In this document: piece after piece, positions 8,135 through 16,120 of the stretch
Layout: every line of letters begins with the position of its first letter
Numbering within the stretch: the first letter of the stretch is position 1
Program-made: the position numbers and the translations under genes
The notes under the pieces: model-generated
Told to the model about the DNA's origin: nothing
What the model saw: only the letters and a program-made list of their open reading frames with translations
The model's database searches: none
Source of the DNA: Burkholderiales bacterium LSUCC0115
Lineage (GTDB): Bacteria; Pseudomonadota; Gammaproteobacteria; Burkholderiales; Burkholderiaceae_A
Length of the DNA: 64,000 bases
Reading direction: 5' to 3'
Assembly (NCBI GenBank): GCA_009646425.1
Contig: WJBW01000002.1
Span: 385,878-449,877 of the forward strand

Positions 8135-9211
8135 CTACTGAAAAATAGAGTTGAACTTCTTTTTAATCGCACTGCTATCCTTTGAGAGGGCGTCGTAATC
8201 GACATCAATCACCTTGAGAGTTTTGTATGCTGGGCTACCGTCAGGTGCTTTGATATCCATTCGAGCTGCATAACCACCACTATTCGGGAAGATCTCTTGT
8301 GCCTCCTTGCTGAGATTGAAAGCCGCAAATGCCTTGGCTGCATTCGGATTTGGGGACCCTTTGACAACAGAAGTCGGAGAGGGGATTACGAAAACACCAT
8401 CGCTGGGATATAGCGTTTTGATGTCATGGCCAGCCCTACGGTCTTCCGCCGCATAAGAATCCAAAGCTCCAACGGCTATGTATCGCTCGCCCTTCTTGAT
8501 CATGTCGGACACCTGCTGATTCCCCTTCACAACCATAATTTCATTCTTCCTGAGTCCCTCGTAAAACTCCCAACCCTTTTGCTTCGAGAGAGTGCCCACG
8601 ACAGTGACCTGTAGTGACGTGAACGAGGGGTCCGTAATCACCATCTGCCCCTTGTACTTCGCGTTGGAGAGGTCGGACCACGTCTTTGGATAGTCTGCAG
8701 CTTTTATCTTATCTGCACGCAGGTACATCGTCATAACGTTCAAACGCTGCGCAAACCAGAGACCTTTTTCATTTTTCCCGGCTCCGGCCACCTGGTCAAA
8801 CCCCTCTGGCTTGAAGGGAAGGAACAACCCTCTTCCCGCCATTAAGTCTGCCGCTGCTGGATCGGAATGGGTTAACACGTCAGCCGCGATTCTTCCCGCA
8901 TCGACCTCCTGATTAAAGCGGCGAAGGATGGCTGAGCCCCCCGAACGAAACAGTTCCACCTTGATACCTGTTTTTGTCTCAAAGAGATTTGCAATTTGCT
9001 GCGCCTGTTTAATGGGGGTGGATGTATACCAAACTACCTTGCCCTCCTTTTTGGCCGCAGCCATGTCGACTGAATCGGCCGAAACAGCAGGAATACTCAC
9101 CAAAGCAGATAGCAAGAAGGCAAGTGGAGTAACTAATCTCTTGAACGAGCTGTGGTGCTTTCGCAGCCCGGGCACCTTTTCCGTATCGATTTGACTTGTG
9201 TTCAGCATCAT
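8135..9211 (-). CDS. ABC transporter periplasmic binding protein (family 1 / Fe3+-type fold)
   Basis: A 358-residue extracellular solute-binding protein. A long positively charged leader (KHHSSFKR) precedes the hydrophobic segment LVTPLAFLLSALVSIPAVSA, with likely cleavage near residue 45. The mature part starts AAKKEGKVVWYTSTP and contains FETKTGIKVELFRSGGSAILRRFNQE, the pattern of the FbpA/AfuA-like group that includes iron, phosphonate and organic acid binders. The two iron-site tyrosines cannot be confirmed by eye. AAGGAGG stands 4 bases before the first ATG and 7 before the second (9208), so the start may be the second. It is the last gene of the importer set, an unusual position. Confidence 0.85.
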   Translation of the reverse strand: MMLNTSQIDTEKVPGLRKHHSSFKRLVTPLAFLLSALVSIPAVSADSVDMAAAKKEGKVVWYTSTPIKQAQQIANLFETKTGIKVELFRSGGSAILRRFNQEVDAGRIAADVLTHSDPAAADLMAGRGLFLPFKPEGFDQVAGAGKNEKGLWFAQRLNVMTMYLRADKIKAADYPKTWSDLSNAKYKGQMVITDPSFTSLQVTVVGTLSKQKGWEFYEGLRKNEIMVVKGNQQVSDMIKKGERYIAVGALDSYAAEDRRAGHDIKTLYPSDGVFVIPSPTSVVKGSPNPNAAKAFAAFNLSKEAQEIFPNSGGYAARMDIKAPDGSPAYKTLKVIDVDYDALSKDSSAIKKKFNSIFQ

Positions 9212-9264
9212 GTTGCCTCCTTGGGTATTTGCGTTGTACCTACGGGTCTACTGCTTGAAAAACA

Positions 9265-10344
9265 CTATAAGAAAACAGTTGTGGCTGCACCATCCAAAAT
9301 CAAGCCGACCGCCTGCCCGACGTCGTACCTAGATAGCGGGTGGGCCTGAACGCGAAGTTGTTGTCCGGAGGGCAACTCCACCATCACTTCCAGCAAATTA
9401 CCTAGAAATGTCTTTGCAGTGACCTTCCCACTAAGAATGGCATCGGGGTGCGCCTCCGAGACTAGGGTGATGTCTTCTGGACGAATCACAAACTCAACGT
9501 CAACAGGCTCATTTATGCCACTTGGAGCTGCAATTTCCAATTTATTCCCTTGGCAGAACGTAATGGAGGCTCTGTTGTTCAGCGATGGCTCCAAACGTCC
9601 GTTGAAGGTATTGATCAACCCCATGAAATCAGCGACCTGCCGATTGGACGGACGGCTATAAACTTCTTCTGGTGAGCCAACTTGCTGGACTTCCCCCTTA
9701 TGCATCACTACGATCATGTCAGACAGGGCTAAGGCCTCTGCTTGGTCATGTGTGACGTAAATAAAAGTGATTCCTGTACGACGTTGTAGCTCCTTCAACT
9801 CGGAACGCATTTTCTCTCGGAGCTTGGCGTCCAAATTGCTCAGAGGTTCGTCGAGCAGCAATATCTCTGGTTCGACCACTAAACTTCGGGCTAGTGCAAC
9901 GCGCTGCTGCTGCCCCCCGCTCAACTCGTTCGGATAGCGGCGCTCAAATCCTAGAAGGCCGACTTGTTCAAGTGCAGTCTTTACCTTATGGTCTAAAACA
10001 CTAGAAGATTCCTTCCTAAGTTTGAGTCCAAAGGCTACGTTCTCAAAAACGGTCTTGTGCGGCCAGATTGCATAGTTCTGAAATACCATTCCCATGCCAC
10101 GACCCTCAGGAGGTACAACCTGGTTTGGAGCTGACACCTGCCGGCTTCCCACCAAGATCTCACCGGTGTCAGGTGTGATGTAGCCAGCAAGCAATCGCAA
10201 TGTCGTTGTCTTACCGCAGCCACTCGGCCCCAACAATGTGAGAAAAGTTCCGTCGGGAACGGAAACATTGATATTTTTTACTGCGGGAATATCAGATGCA
10301 TCGCCATAAGATTTGGATAGGTTATTGATCGTAATAGATGCCAT
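9265..10344 (-). CDS. ABC transporter ATP-binding protein (PotA/FbpC type)
   Basis: A 359-residue ATPase that powers the neighbouring permease. Walker A is GPSGCGKTT near residue 40, then the Q-loop VFQNYAIWPHKTVFENVAFGL. The signature is LSGGQQQRVALARSL, Walker B is ILLLDEPLSNLDA, and the H-loop is VTHDQAEALALSD. The C-terminal third (about 240-359) is a TOBE-type regulatory region (FVIRPEDITLVSE). It sits 17 bases downstream of the permease gene and 53 bases upstream of the binding protein gene, so one operon is likely. Confidence 0.93.
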   Translation of the reverse strand: MASITINNLSKSYGDASDIPAVKNINVSVPDGTFLTLLGPSGCGKTTTLRLLAGYITPDTGEILVGSRQVSAPNQVVPPEGRGMGMVFQNYAIWPHKTVFENVAFGLKLRKESSSVLDHKVKTALEQVGLLGFERRYPNELSGGQQQRVALARSLVVEPEILLLDEPLSNLDAKLREKMRSELKELQRRTGITFIYVTHDQAEALALSDMIVVMHKGEVQQVGSPEEVYSRPSNRQVADFMGLINTFNGRLEPSLNNRASITFCQGNKLEIAAPSGINEPVDVEFVIRPEDITLVSEAHPDAILSGKVTAKTFLGNLLEVMVELPSGQQLRVQAHPLSRYDVGQAVGLILDGAATTVFL

Positions 10345-10361
10345 GTGGGCCTCTTATATGG

Positions 10362-12026
10362 TTAGACTTTCCCGAAACCGCCACCAAGGCGGTGAGCAAG
10401 CCACATGGCGAGCCCAATAATAAACATGTTGATCATCGCCAAGGCCGCTACAGGCTCCGTGTAGCCGGTTTCATATAGATTGTAGACAGCAACCGCCAGC
10501 GTCATTGTTTGGGAACTAAAAAGCAGTATCGAAGCACTCAACTCTTGCACGACAGGCACAAAGACCAATAGCCAACCGGCAAACAAGCCTGGCCGAATCA
10601 GCGGGAATGTGATGTGTCGCATCACTTGTCGCCACTTGGCACCTAAGATTTGAGCGCTCTCCTCAAGCGATGGATCAACTTGGCGTAGCGCTGAGTTGCT
10701 TGACCGAACAGCCAGGGGAATGTAGCGACCAACGTAGGCCAATAAAAGTATGGTCAGAGTTCCATAGAGCGTGATGGGCATGTTGAGCCAAAACCGGATT
10801 AGGGCGACAGCCATGACAATGCCGGGTAGCCCCAGTGGAATTAGTGCCGCATAGTCCATCAGCTTCCGACCGGGAACCTTAGTTCTTAGATCAATCCAAC
10901 TCACAATGCCGCCGATGAGAATGGCGAGTGTTGCAGCCAAGCAGGCCAAGTAGAGGCTATTGACAATCGCGCGCTGCGTAACGTCGTAGTCAAAAATAAT
11001 AAATTTGTAGTGCTTTAGGGTTAGTCCCCTCCAAAAGTCGAGCCCCCAAGATTCCGATAGCGAAACAGCAATTAGGGTCCCAAATGGAGCGAGAATCGCG
11101 ATGGTGAAAATCGACACACCGAAAGCCAACAAAACCCAACGCCACGGACCAAGATCGATCAGCTGCGGACGAGACCCCTTGCCACCCAGGGTGATGAAGG
11201 AGCGTTTGGCTAGATAACTCCTCTGGAGATAGAGGGCAGTAACGGTGATCAGAATGAACAATAACGACAGCGCTGAGGCCAATCCGTATTCCGGGGGGTA
11301 GTCGAATAGAGAGTAGATGCGCGTCGGAAGCGTTACCACCCTTCCCGGTAAGCCAATAATGGCTTGCGAACCAAATAACGCAATCGCATTGACGAACGCT
11401 AAGAGCGTGCCTGACAGAATTGCAGGCGCCACCAGAGGGCCTGTTATGGAAACAAGAGTTCGCCACTTCCCAGCACCGAGTATCTGGGCAGACTCTTCGA
11501 GCGATGCATCCACGGACTGCAGACCGCTTCGGGCCAATAGAAATACAAACGGGAATGTATGCATAACCGTGACCAAAACCAATCCGGCCATCGAGAAGAC
11601 ATTAAAGGTCAGAAAATTGAGTCCCAGAACGTCTCGGAACAAGACATTCAAAATGCCCGCATTGGGACTAAAGAGGTTTACAAAGGCTATCGCTGTTAGA
11701 AAAGGCGGCGCCAAGTAAGACAGGATCGCCGTCGCAGCGACAAAGCCCTTGCCAGGCATGTTTGTCCGCGCGACCGACCAGGCCAATGGCAACCCGATCA
11801 GAACACTGAAAAGGCCAGTCCACGCTCCCAAGATCAGTGAGTTGACCAAGGGCATTAAGTAAGAGCGACTGGAGAAGGCCTCTTTAAAGAAGTCGAGGGT
11901 AAAGCCAGACTTATCCCAAAAAGCAGAGGCCAACAAGGACCCCACCGGCAAAATGATAAGTAGTGCTAGGCAGAACACTGCCATCACCACTACTAGATTT
12001 TCGAACCTTGCAAAATTTCTGAGCAT
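10362..12026 (-). CDS. ABC transporter fused double permease (FbpB/ThiP type)
   Basis: A 554-residue inner-membrane permease with about twelve helices, made of two homologous halves in one chain, as in FbpB-type systems. Each half has an EAA loop: SLEESAQILGAGKWRTLVSITGPL in the first and SLEESAQILGAKWRQVMRHITFPL in the second, both with the conserved glycine. These contact the ATPase. I use the ATG at 12026; a GTG at 12071 gives 15 more residues without membrane character. First gene of the importer operon. An inverted repeat lies 59-85 bases upstream of the start. Confidence 0.9.
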   Translation of the reverse strand: MLRNFARFENLVVVMAVFCLALLIILPVGSLLASAFWDKSGFTLDFFKEAFSSRSYLMPLVNSLILGAWTGLFSVLIGLPLAWSVARTNMPGKGFVAATAILSYLAPPFLTAIAFVNLFSPNAGILNVLFRDVLGLNFLTFNVFSMAGLVLVTVMHTFPFVFLLARSGLQSVDASLEESAQILGAGKWRTLVSITGPLVAPAILSGTLLAFVNAIALFGSQAIIGLPGRVVTLPTRIYSLFDYPPEYGLASALSLLFILITVTALYLQRSYLAKRSFITLGGKGSRPQLIDLGPWRWVLLAFGVSIFTIAILAPFGTLIAVSLSESWGLDFWRGLTLKHYKFIIFDYDVTQRAIVNSLYLACLAATLAILIGGIVSWIDLRTKVPGRKLMDYAALIPLGLPGIVMAVALIRFWLNMPITLYGTLTILLLAYVGRYIPLAVRSSNSALRQVDPSLEESAQILGAKWRQVMRHITFPLIRPGLFAGWLLVFVPVVQELSASILLFSSQTMTLAVAVYNLYETGYTEPVAALAMINMFIIGLAMWLAHRLGGGFGKV

Positions 12027-12274
12027 GCTTTCACACCAAATTAAGCTTTGTGGATCCTCAGGCCAGGTCACTCTCTCTGTAAGTGGTATTTCCCCGATAA
12101 GTGGAAATACCCCTCACACCAACCTACGGGGTTAGTTTGAGCAGGGCTTCGTGTGGTCGCCGGTTATGCCCGATCTCAGATCAGCTATACGGAACTTGGA
12201 TGAACTCACGTCCATGGGGACAGGTCTTGAAAGCGCCACGGTGCTGCTTCGCAACGAGAATCCAAAAAAACAAA
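12027..12274. other. Control region between the importer operon and tRNA-Thr
   Basis: About 250 bases with no convincing gene. It holds the inverted repeat at 12085-12111 and the GC-poorer DNA expected of a promoter region for the leftward importer operon. Short open frames here have no family features. Confidence 0.5.
12085..12111. promoter_or_regulatory. Perfect 9-base inverted repeat, candidate operator of the importer operon
   Basis: GGTATTTCC (12085-12093) and GGAAATACC (12103-12111) are perfect inverted copies with a 9-base spacer. Half-site centres are 18 bases apart, suited to a dimeric regulator. It lies 59-85 bases upstream of the permease ATG. It could also form an RNA hairpin. 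No regulator gene is present in the island. Confidence 0.5.
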
Positions 12275-12290
12275 TGGTGCCGGTGAAAGG
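12275..12290. repeat. Right direct repeat (att-like) within the tRNA-Thr 3' end
   Basis: TGGTGCCGGTGAAAGG, the complement of the tRNA 3' end from the T arm to CCA, is repeated exactly at 6902-6917 in direct orientation. Identity ends at once on both sides, so the match is confined to 16 bases, the length range of integrase core sites at tRNA genes. Confidence 0.75.
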
Positions 12291-12350
12291 AATCGAACCC
12301 TCGACCTTCGCATTACGAATGCGCTGCTCTACCGACTGAGCTACACCGGC
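12275..12350 (-). tRNA. tRNA-Thr (anticodon CGT)
   Basis: The minus strand folds as a complete 76-base tRNA with encoded CCA. Acceptor GCCGGTG pairs with CACCGGC. The D arm is GCTCAGTCGGTAGAGC, the anticodon loop TTCGTAA gives CGT (reads ACG, threonine), and the T arm contains GGTTCGATTCC. The top pair of the anticodon stem is a G-A mismatch. Its last 16 bases recur at 6902-6917. It lies 20 bases upstream of the stop side of ispH. Confidence 0.95.
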
Positions 12351-12370
12351 ACGGTGTGGAGCACGCTAGT

Positions 12371-13306
12371 TTAATTCAAGCCCTTGGGCAATGGAAACCG
12401 GATGTGCTCCTCGGCCCCCGGCAGGCGTCGCACAGCCCCTGCGCCAGCGGCCTTCACGGCCGAGACCAGACCCTGGACTAATTCCTCTGGAGCCGATGCA
12501 CCAGCCGTAATGCCAACCCGCAGCTTGCCGGCGAGCCACTCGAGCTTGAGCTCGCTGGCATCGTTCACCAGGTAGGCCGGTACACCGTGGCGCTCAGCCA
12601 CCTCTCGCAGACGGTTGCTGTTGGAACTCGTGGGGCTGCCCACCACCAAGACCAGATCGACTGACTGACTCATCAGCTTGACGGCATCTTGACGGTTCTG
12701 CGTGGCGTAACAGATGTCACTGAACTTGGGGCCACGGATCTGGGGGAACTTGGCGCGCAGTGCGTTCACCACCGAGGCCGTGTCATCAACCGACAGGGTG
12801 GTCTGCGAGACATAGGCCAGGTGGGATGGGTCCTTGACGGACAGGCTTGCGGCCTGGGTCTCATCCTCCACCAGATAAATACCCTTCTCCAACTGGCCCA
12901 TGGTGCCCTCGACTTCGGGGTGACCGCGATGACCAATCATGACTATCTCGTAGCCCTCAGCAGCCAGCTTGCGGACCTCAACGTGAACCTTGGTGACCAA
13001 TGGGCAGGTGGCGTCAAAGACTTCTAGATCGCGCTCGGTAGCATGGTCGCGCACTTTGCGGGACACCCCATGGGCACTCATGATGACGCGGGCCCCCAGC
13101 GGGACCTCGTTGAGGTCTTCTACGAAAACTGCACCCTTGTCGCGCAAGTCGCGCACCACATGGTCGTTATGAACAATCTCGTGGCGCACATAAATAGGCG
13201 CGCCGAACTTGGCCAAGGCTTTCTCGACAATCTCGATGGCACGATCAACCCCCGCGCAAAATCCGCGTGGCTCGGCCAGCACAATCTCCTCGGGTCCCTG
13301 ACTCAT
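12371..13306 (-). CDS. ispH: 4-hydroxy-3-methylbut-2-enyl diphosphate reductase
   Basis: Last enzyme of the MEP isoprenoid pathway; reduces HMBPP to IPP and DMAPP using a [4Fe-4S] cluster. The 311 residues include the three cluster cysteines in [24 protein letters not shown] and [12 protein letters not shown]. The EIVHN histidine motif and the [10 protein letters not shown] substrate-binding stretch are also visible. The start codon overlaps the stop of the FKBP gene by 4 bases (ATGA), the same pairing seen for slpA-ispH (fkpB-ispH) in other proteobacteria. Confidence 0.97.
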   Translation of the reverse strand: MSQGPEEIVLAEPRGFCAGVDRAIEIVEKALAKFGAPIYVRHEIVHNDHVVRDLRDKGAVFVEDLNEVPLGARVIMSAHGVSRKVRDHATERDLEVFDATCPLVTKVHVEVRKLAAEGYEIVMIGHRGHPEVEGTMGQLEKGIYLVEDETQAASLSVKDPSHLAYVSQTTLSVDDTASVVNALRAKFPQIRGPKFSDICYATQNRQDAVKLMSQSVDLVLVVGSPTSSNSNRLREVAERHGVPAYLVNDASELKLEWLAGKLRVGITAGASAPEELVQGLVSAVKAAGAGAVRRLPGAEEHIRFPLPKGLN

Positions 13307-13773
13307 GCGTTGATCACTCCCACAATGCGCACCACAAAGTCCACTGGCTGACCTGCCAAGGGATGGTTGAAATCAAAGACAGCAGCCTCGTCTTCCCAAC
13401 CCTTGAAGACGCCAGCAAACCGGCCGCCATCGGGCGTTGGAAACTCCAGCAGGTCGCCGGGCTCGATCGGATCATTGGGATCCGCATGTTTGGCCAGCAG
13501 CGATTTGGACACCTTCTGGATCATCTCGGGATTTCGGGGGCCAAAGGCATCGTCCGGACCCAGGGCATAACTGCGCTCATCGCCCTCTTGCAGCGCCATC
13601 ATGCAACGCTCGAGTCCCGGTGCAAACTGGCCCATGCCCATCTGAATGGTGGCTGGCCTCTCGACAAAGGTGTCGAACACCACCTGGCCATCCGGCAAGG
13701 ACAGTCGATAGTGAAAGGTGACATGTGAAGCGGGGCCGACTGTGCCGACTGGGTCGAGGGTGACCTTGTCCAT
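13303..13773 (-). CDS. FKBP-type peptidyl-prolyl isomerase, SlpA/FkpB-like
   Basis: A 156-residue cytoplasmic prolyl isomerase. It carries the split FKBP half-motifs [19 protein letters not shown] and [21 protein letters not shown], with an IF-domain (chaperone insert) around residues 70-125 ([18 protein letters not shown]). The C-terminus [20 protein letters not shown] is typical of SlpA. I place the start at the ATG 13773; a longer frame would run over the divergent radC-like gene. Overlaps ispH by 4 bases. Confidence 0.92.
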   Translation of the reverse strand: MDKVTLDPVGTVGPASHVTFHYRLSLPDGQVVFDTFVERPATIQMGMGQFAPGLERCMMALQEGDERSYALGPDDAFGPRNPEMIQKVSKSLLAKHADPNDPIEPGDLLEFPTPDGGRFAGVFKGWEDEAAVFDFNHPLAGQPVDFVVRIVGVINA

Positions 13774-13841
13774 TTGGGCGCTAGTGCCTTTGATTGTGAT
13801 TGCCGATGCTTGCCATTTTAAGTCCAAGCCACCCACACACC

Positions 13842-14252
13842 ATGCAATCACCTGATCCGCACCCTCATTTACAGGAGGGACAGCCCATCTCTGACCCCCA
13901 TGCTTTAGATCCCTGGCTATTGGCTCACCTGGCCGACCTGCCCTTCGAGGTCTTTCGAGCGGCCTTTCTAAACAGCCATCGACAGCTCATTCGGATTGAG
14001 ACCCTCTTTTGGGGCGGCAAGTCCCAGACCAGCGTCTACCCCCGGAATCTGGTCGCCCGGGCCCTCAGCCTGAACACCGCCAGCCTGGTCATTTTCCACA
14101 ACCACCCCTCAGGCCTGGCCAGCCCCAGCCTGGCAGATCAACGCCTAACCCATTGTTTGGCAAACCTTTTTTCACAGATCGACATTCAACTCTGGGAACG
14201 CCTGGTGGTGGCCGGCCAACGGGTCGTGGGCCTGATCCGGGATGCCAATTGA
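13842..14252 (+). CDS. Short RadC-like JAB/MPN domain protein
   Basis: A 136-residue protein holding only the C-terminal metalloprotease-like domain of RadC (UPF0758). The JAMM ligands are visible as HNHPSGLASPSLAD (H-x-H, serine, aspartate), preceded by LVARALSLNTASLVIF. Typical RadC proteins are about 220-240 residues with an N-terminal helix-hairpin-helix region, which is missing here. The usual DH(I/L)IVG segment has become ERLVVAG. RadC's function is unresolved; it is not a proven repair protein. Start ATG 13842 is preferred to 13800, which would overlap the FKBP upstream region. Confidence 0.8.
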   Translation: MQSPDPHPHLQEGQPISDPHALDPWLLAHLADLPFEVFRAAFLNSHRQLIRIETLFWGGKSQTSVYPRNLVARALSLNTASLVIFHNHPSGLASPSLADQRLTHCLANLFSQIDIQLWERLVVAGQRVVGLIRDAN

Positions 14253-14278
14253 CCGGAGAGTCGCTTTTTTTCTATAAT
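14249..14278 (+). promoter_or_regulatory. Sigma-70 promoter of rpmB-rpmG
   Basis: TTGACC (14249-14254) and TATAAT (14273-14278) are separated by 18 bases, close to consensus. The -35 box overlaps the stop codon of the RadC-like gene. About 130 bases of leader follow before rpmB. Confidence 0.85.
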
Positions 14279-14407
14279 CTTCGTTTTTCCGCCGCCCCAA
14301 AAAGTCAGCAAGTCCATGACTTTTCGGCCAAAGACTGTGGCCAAACCCAAGCAGCACCGGGGCGGATACTTGCGGTAGTCGCGCGGTAACTCAAAAGGGA
14401 TTTTCTT

Positions 14408-14641
14408 ATGGCACGTGTATGCCAAGTAACGGGCAAAAAGCCCATGGTGGGAAACAACGTTTCTCACGCCAACAACAAGACCAAGCGTCGTTTCCTGCCC
14501 AACCTGCAATACCGCCGGTTCTGGGTCGAGAGCGAGAATCGCTGGGTGCGTCTGCGCGTCTCTGCTGCGGCAGTTCGTACCATCACCAAAAACGGCATTG
14601 AATCCGTGCTCGCCGACATGCGCGCACGCGGTGACATCTAA
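14408..14641 (+). CDS. rpmB: Large ribosomal subunit protein bL28
   Basis: A 77-residue ribosomal protein, normal length. It starts [20 protein letters not shown] and contains [17 protein letters not shown] and the C-terminal [13 protein letters not shown]. Basic, with the [13 protein letters not shown] motif that binds 23S rRNA. AAAGGG lies 8-9 bases upstream of the ATG. Followed 11 bases later by rpmG, the standard pair. Confidence 0.98.
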   Translation: MARVCQVTGKKPMVGNNVSHANNKTKRRFLPNLQYRRFWVESENRWVRLRVSAAAVRTITKNGIESVLADMRARGDI

Positions 14642-14652
14642 GGAGTCCGATC

Positions 14653-14820
14653 ATGGCAAAGTCAGGTCGCGAAAAAATCAAGCTGGAATCGACTGCCGGT
14701 ACGGGTCACTTCTACACCACCACCAAAAACAAAAAGACCATGCCCGAGAAAATGGAGATCAAGAAGTTCGATCCCAAGGCTCGCAAGCACGTCATGTACA
14801 AAGAAACCAAGATTAAGTAA
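14653..14820 (+). CDS. rpmG: Large ribosomal subunit protein bL33
   Basis: A 55-residue protein: starts [18 protein letters not shown], has [10 protein letters not shown] and ends YKETKIK. It lacks the paired CxxC zinc motifs, so it is the zinc-free (C-minus) form common in proteobacteria. AGGAG stands 7 bases before the ATG. Co-transcribed with rpmB and closed by the terminator at 14854. Confidence 0.97.
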   Translation: MAKSGREKIKLESTAGTGHFYTTTKNKKTMPEKMEIKKFDPKARKHVMYKETKIK

Positions 14821-14853
14821 GACTCGAGAACACCTCCTCAGTCGAACCTTAAT

Positions 14854-14890
14854 AAAAAGCCCGTCCAGTCAAAAACTGGTCGGGCTTTTT
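14854..14890. terminator. Bidirectional rho-independent terminator between rpmG and dnaJ
   Basis: AAAAAGCCCGTCCAGT pairs with ACTGGTCGGGCTTTTT around a short A-rich loop, with one mismatch in sixteen. The A run on the left and T run on the right let it work on both strands, for rpmG (+) and dnaJ (-), which converge here. Confidence 0.92.
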
Positions 14891-14916
14891 TCTTGCTGAC
14901 TTCCGATGGGGCGAGG

Positions 14917-16056
14917 CTAGTTAAAGAACTCCTTGACCTTGTCCATCCAACTCTTGCTCGCTGGGCTGTGGCGGTCACCGCCCTCCTCCAGCGTCGCCTC
15001 GAAGTCCTCGAGGATTTTCTTCTGCTTATCGGACAGCTTGACCGGGGTCTCCACCACAACGTGGCAATACAGGTCGCCAGCCAGCGAGGTCCGCACGTTC
15101 TTGATGCCCTTGCTGCGCAGCCTAAAGGTCTTGCCCGTCTGCGTACCCTCGGGCAGCTCAAAACTGGCCTTGCCGCTTAAGGTCGGGACATCGACGGAAC
15201 CCCCCAGAGCCGCGCGTGCAAAGCTGATCGGCACCTCGCAGTGCAGGTCATCGCCGTCACGCTGGAAGACCCGATGGGGCTTGATGGACACCTCGACGTA
15301 CAGGTCGCCAGCAGGCCCCCCATTGACGCCGGGTTCGCCATTGCCAGCCGACCGAATGCGCATACCGTCATCGATACCGGCTGGGATCTTGACCTCTAAG
15401 GTCTTCTGTTTCTTGACACGGCCCACCCCATCGCAGCTGGTGCAGGGGTTGGGAATGGTCTTACCCGAGCCATGACAGCTGGGACAGGTCTGCTGAATCG
15501 AAAAGAAACCCTGCTGCATGCGAACCTGACCCTGACCACCGCAGGTCTTACAAGTCTCGGCCTTGGTCCCTGGCTTGGCGCCAGAGCCATCACAGGTGGT
15601 GCAAGTCTCCCAGCTGGGCACCTTGATCTCGGTTGTAAAGCCATTGGCCGCCTGCTCCAGGGTGATCTCCATAGCGTAGCGCAGGTCGCTGCCGCGATAA
15701 ACGTTGCTGCGGCCACCACGACCACCGCCGCCACGGGCCCCGCCAAAAATATCGCCAAAGATGTCGCCAAAGGCGTCCGCAAAGCCGCCAAAGTCCTGGC
15801 CGCCAGCACCGCCGAAGCCACCGGCATTGGGATCGACACCCGCATGACCAAACCGATCGTAGGCCACCCGTTTCTCGGGGTCTGAGAGCATCTCGTAGGC
15901 CTCCTTAGCCTCCTTGAATTTCTCCTCGGCCACTGCATCGCCAGGGTTGCGGTCGGGGTGGTGCTTCATGGCCAGTTTGCGGTAAGCCTTCTTCAGCTCA
16001 TCGTCACCGGCGTTCTTCGCAACACCCAGAATCTCGTAATAGTCTCGTTTTGCCAT
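14917..16056 (-). CDS. dnaJ: Chaperone protein DnaJ (Hsp40)
   Basis: A 379-residue co-chaperone that loads substrates on DnaK and stimulates its ATPase. Domains in order: J domain (1-70) with the HPD motif in [10 protein letters not shown]; Gly/Phe-rich linker (about 75-120); zinc-finger domain with four CxxCxGxG repeats ([32 protein letters not shown]); C-terminal substrate-binding and dimer domains. Start ATG 16056 gives the standard [12 protein letters not shown]-terminus, with a purine-rich AAGAGA upstream. A terminator-like hairpin separates it from dnaK. Confidence 0.97.
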   Translation of the reverse strand: MAKRDYYEILGVAKNAGDDELKKAYRKLAMKHHPDRNPGDAVAEEKFKEAKEAYEMLSDPEKRVAYDRFGHAGVDPNAGGFGGAGGQDFGGFADAFGDIFGDIFGGARGGGGRGGRSNVYRGSDLRYAMEITLEQAANGFTTEIKVPSWETCTTCDGSGAKPGTKAETCKTCGGQGQVRMQQGFFSIQQTCPSCHGSGKTIPNPCTSCDGVGRVKKQKTLEVKIPAGIDDGMRIRSAGNGEPGVNGGPAGDLYVEVSIKPHRVFQRDGDDLHCEVPISFARAALGGSVDVPTLSGKASFELPEGTQTGKTFRLRSKGIKNVRTSLAGDLYCHVVVETPVKLSDKQKKILEDFEATLEEGGDRHSPASKSWMDKVKEFFN

Positions 16057-16070
16057 TGGTTCTCTTAAAC

Positions 16071-16100
16071 GAAAAAGCCCCGACCGACTCGGCCAGGGCT
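16071..16100 (-). terminator. Terminator or attenuator between dnaK and dnaJ
   Basis: On the minus strand AGCCCTGGCCGA pairs with TCGGTCGGGGCT (two G-U pairs) and is followed by TTTTT. It lies 21-50 bases after the dnaK stop and 15 bases before the dnaJ start. It should lower dnaJ transcription relative to dnaK rather than isolate it, since no clear separate dnaJ promoter is visible. Confidence 0.7.
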
Positions 16101-16120
16101 GGTCTGCCAACTAGGCAGGA

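Larger units (their letters stand above)
6902..12290. mobile_element. Putative 5.4-kb genomic island at tRNA-Thr
   Basis: The segment lies between two identical 16-base repeats, one of which is the tRNA-Thr 3' end. Its content differs from its flanks: lower GC, lysine- and asparagine-rich proteins, strong Shine-Dalgarno sites and longer spacers. It carries one importer operon and one hydrolase, all on the minus strand. No integrase, transposase or phage gene is present, so it is either a decayed island or was moved by an enzyme encoded elsewhere. Removing it would place the MFS gene directly next to tRNA-Thr. Confidence 0.6.
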
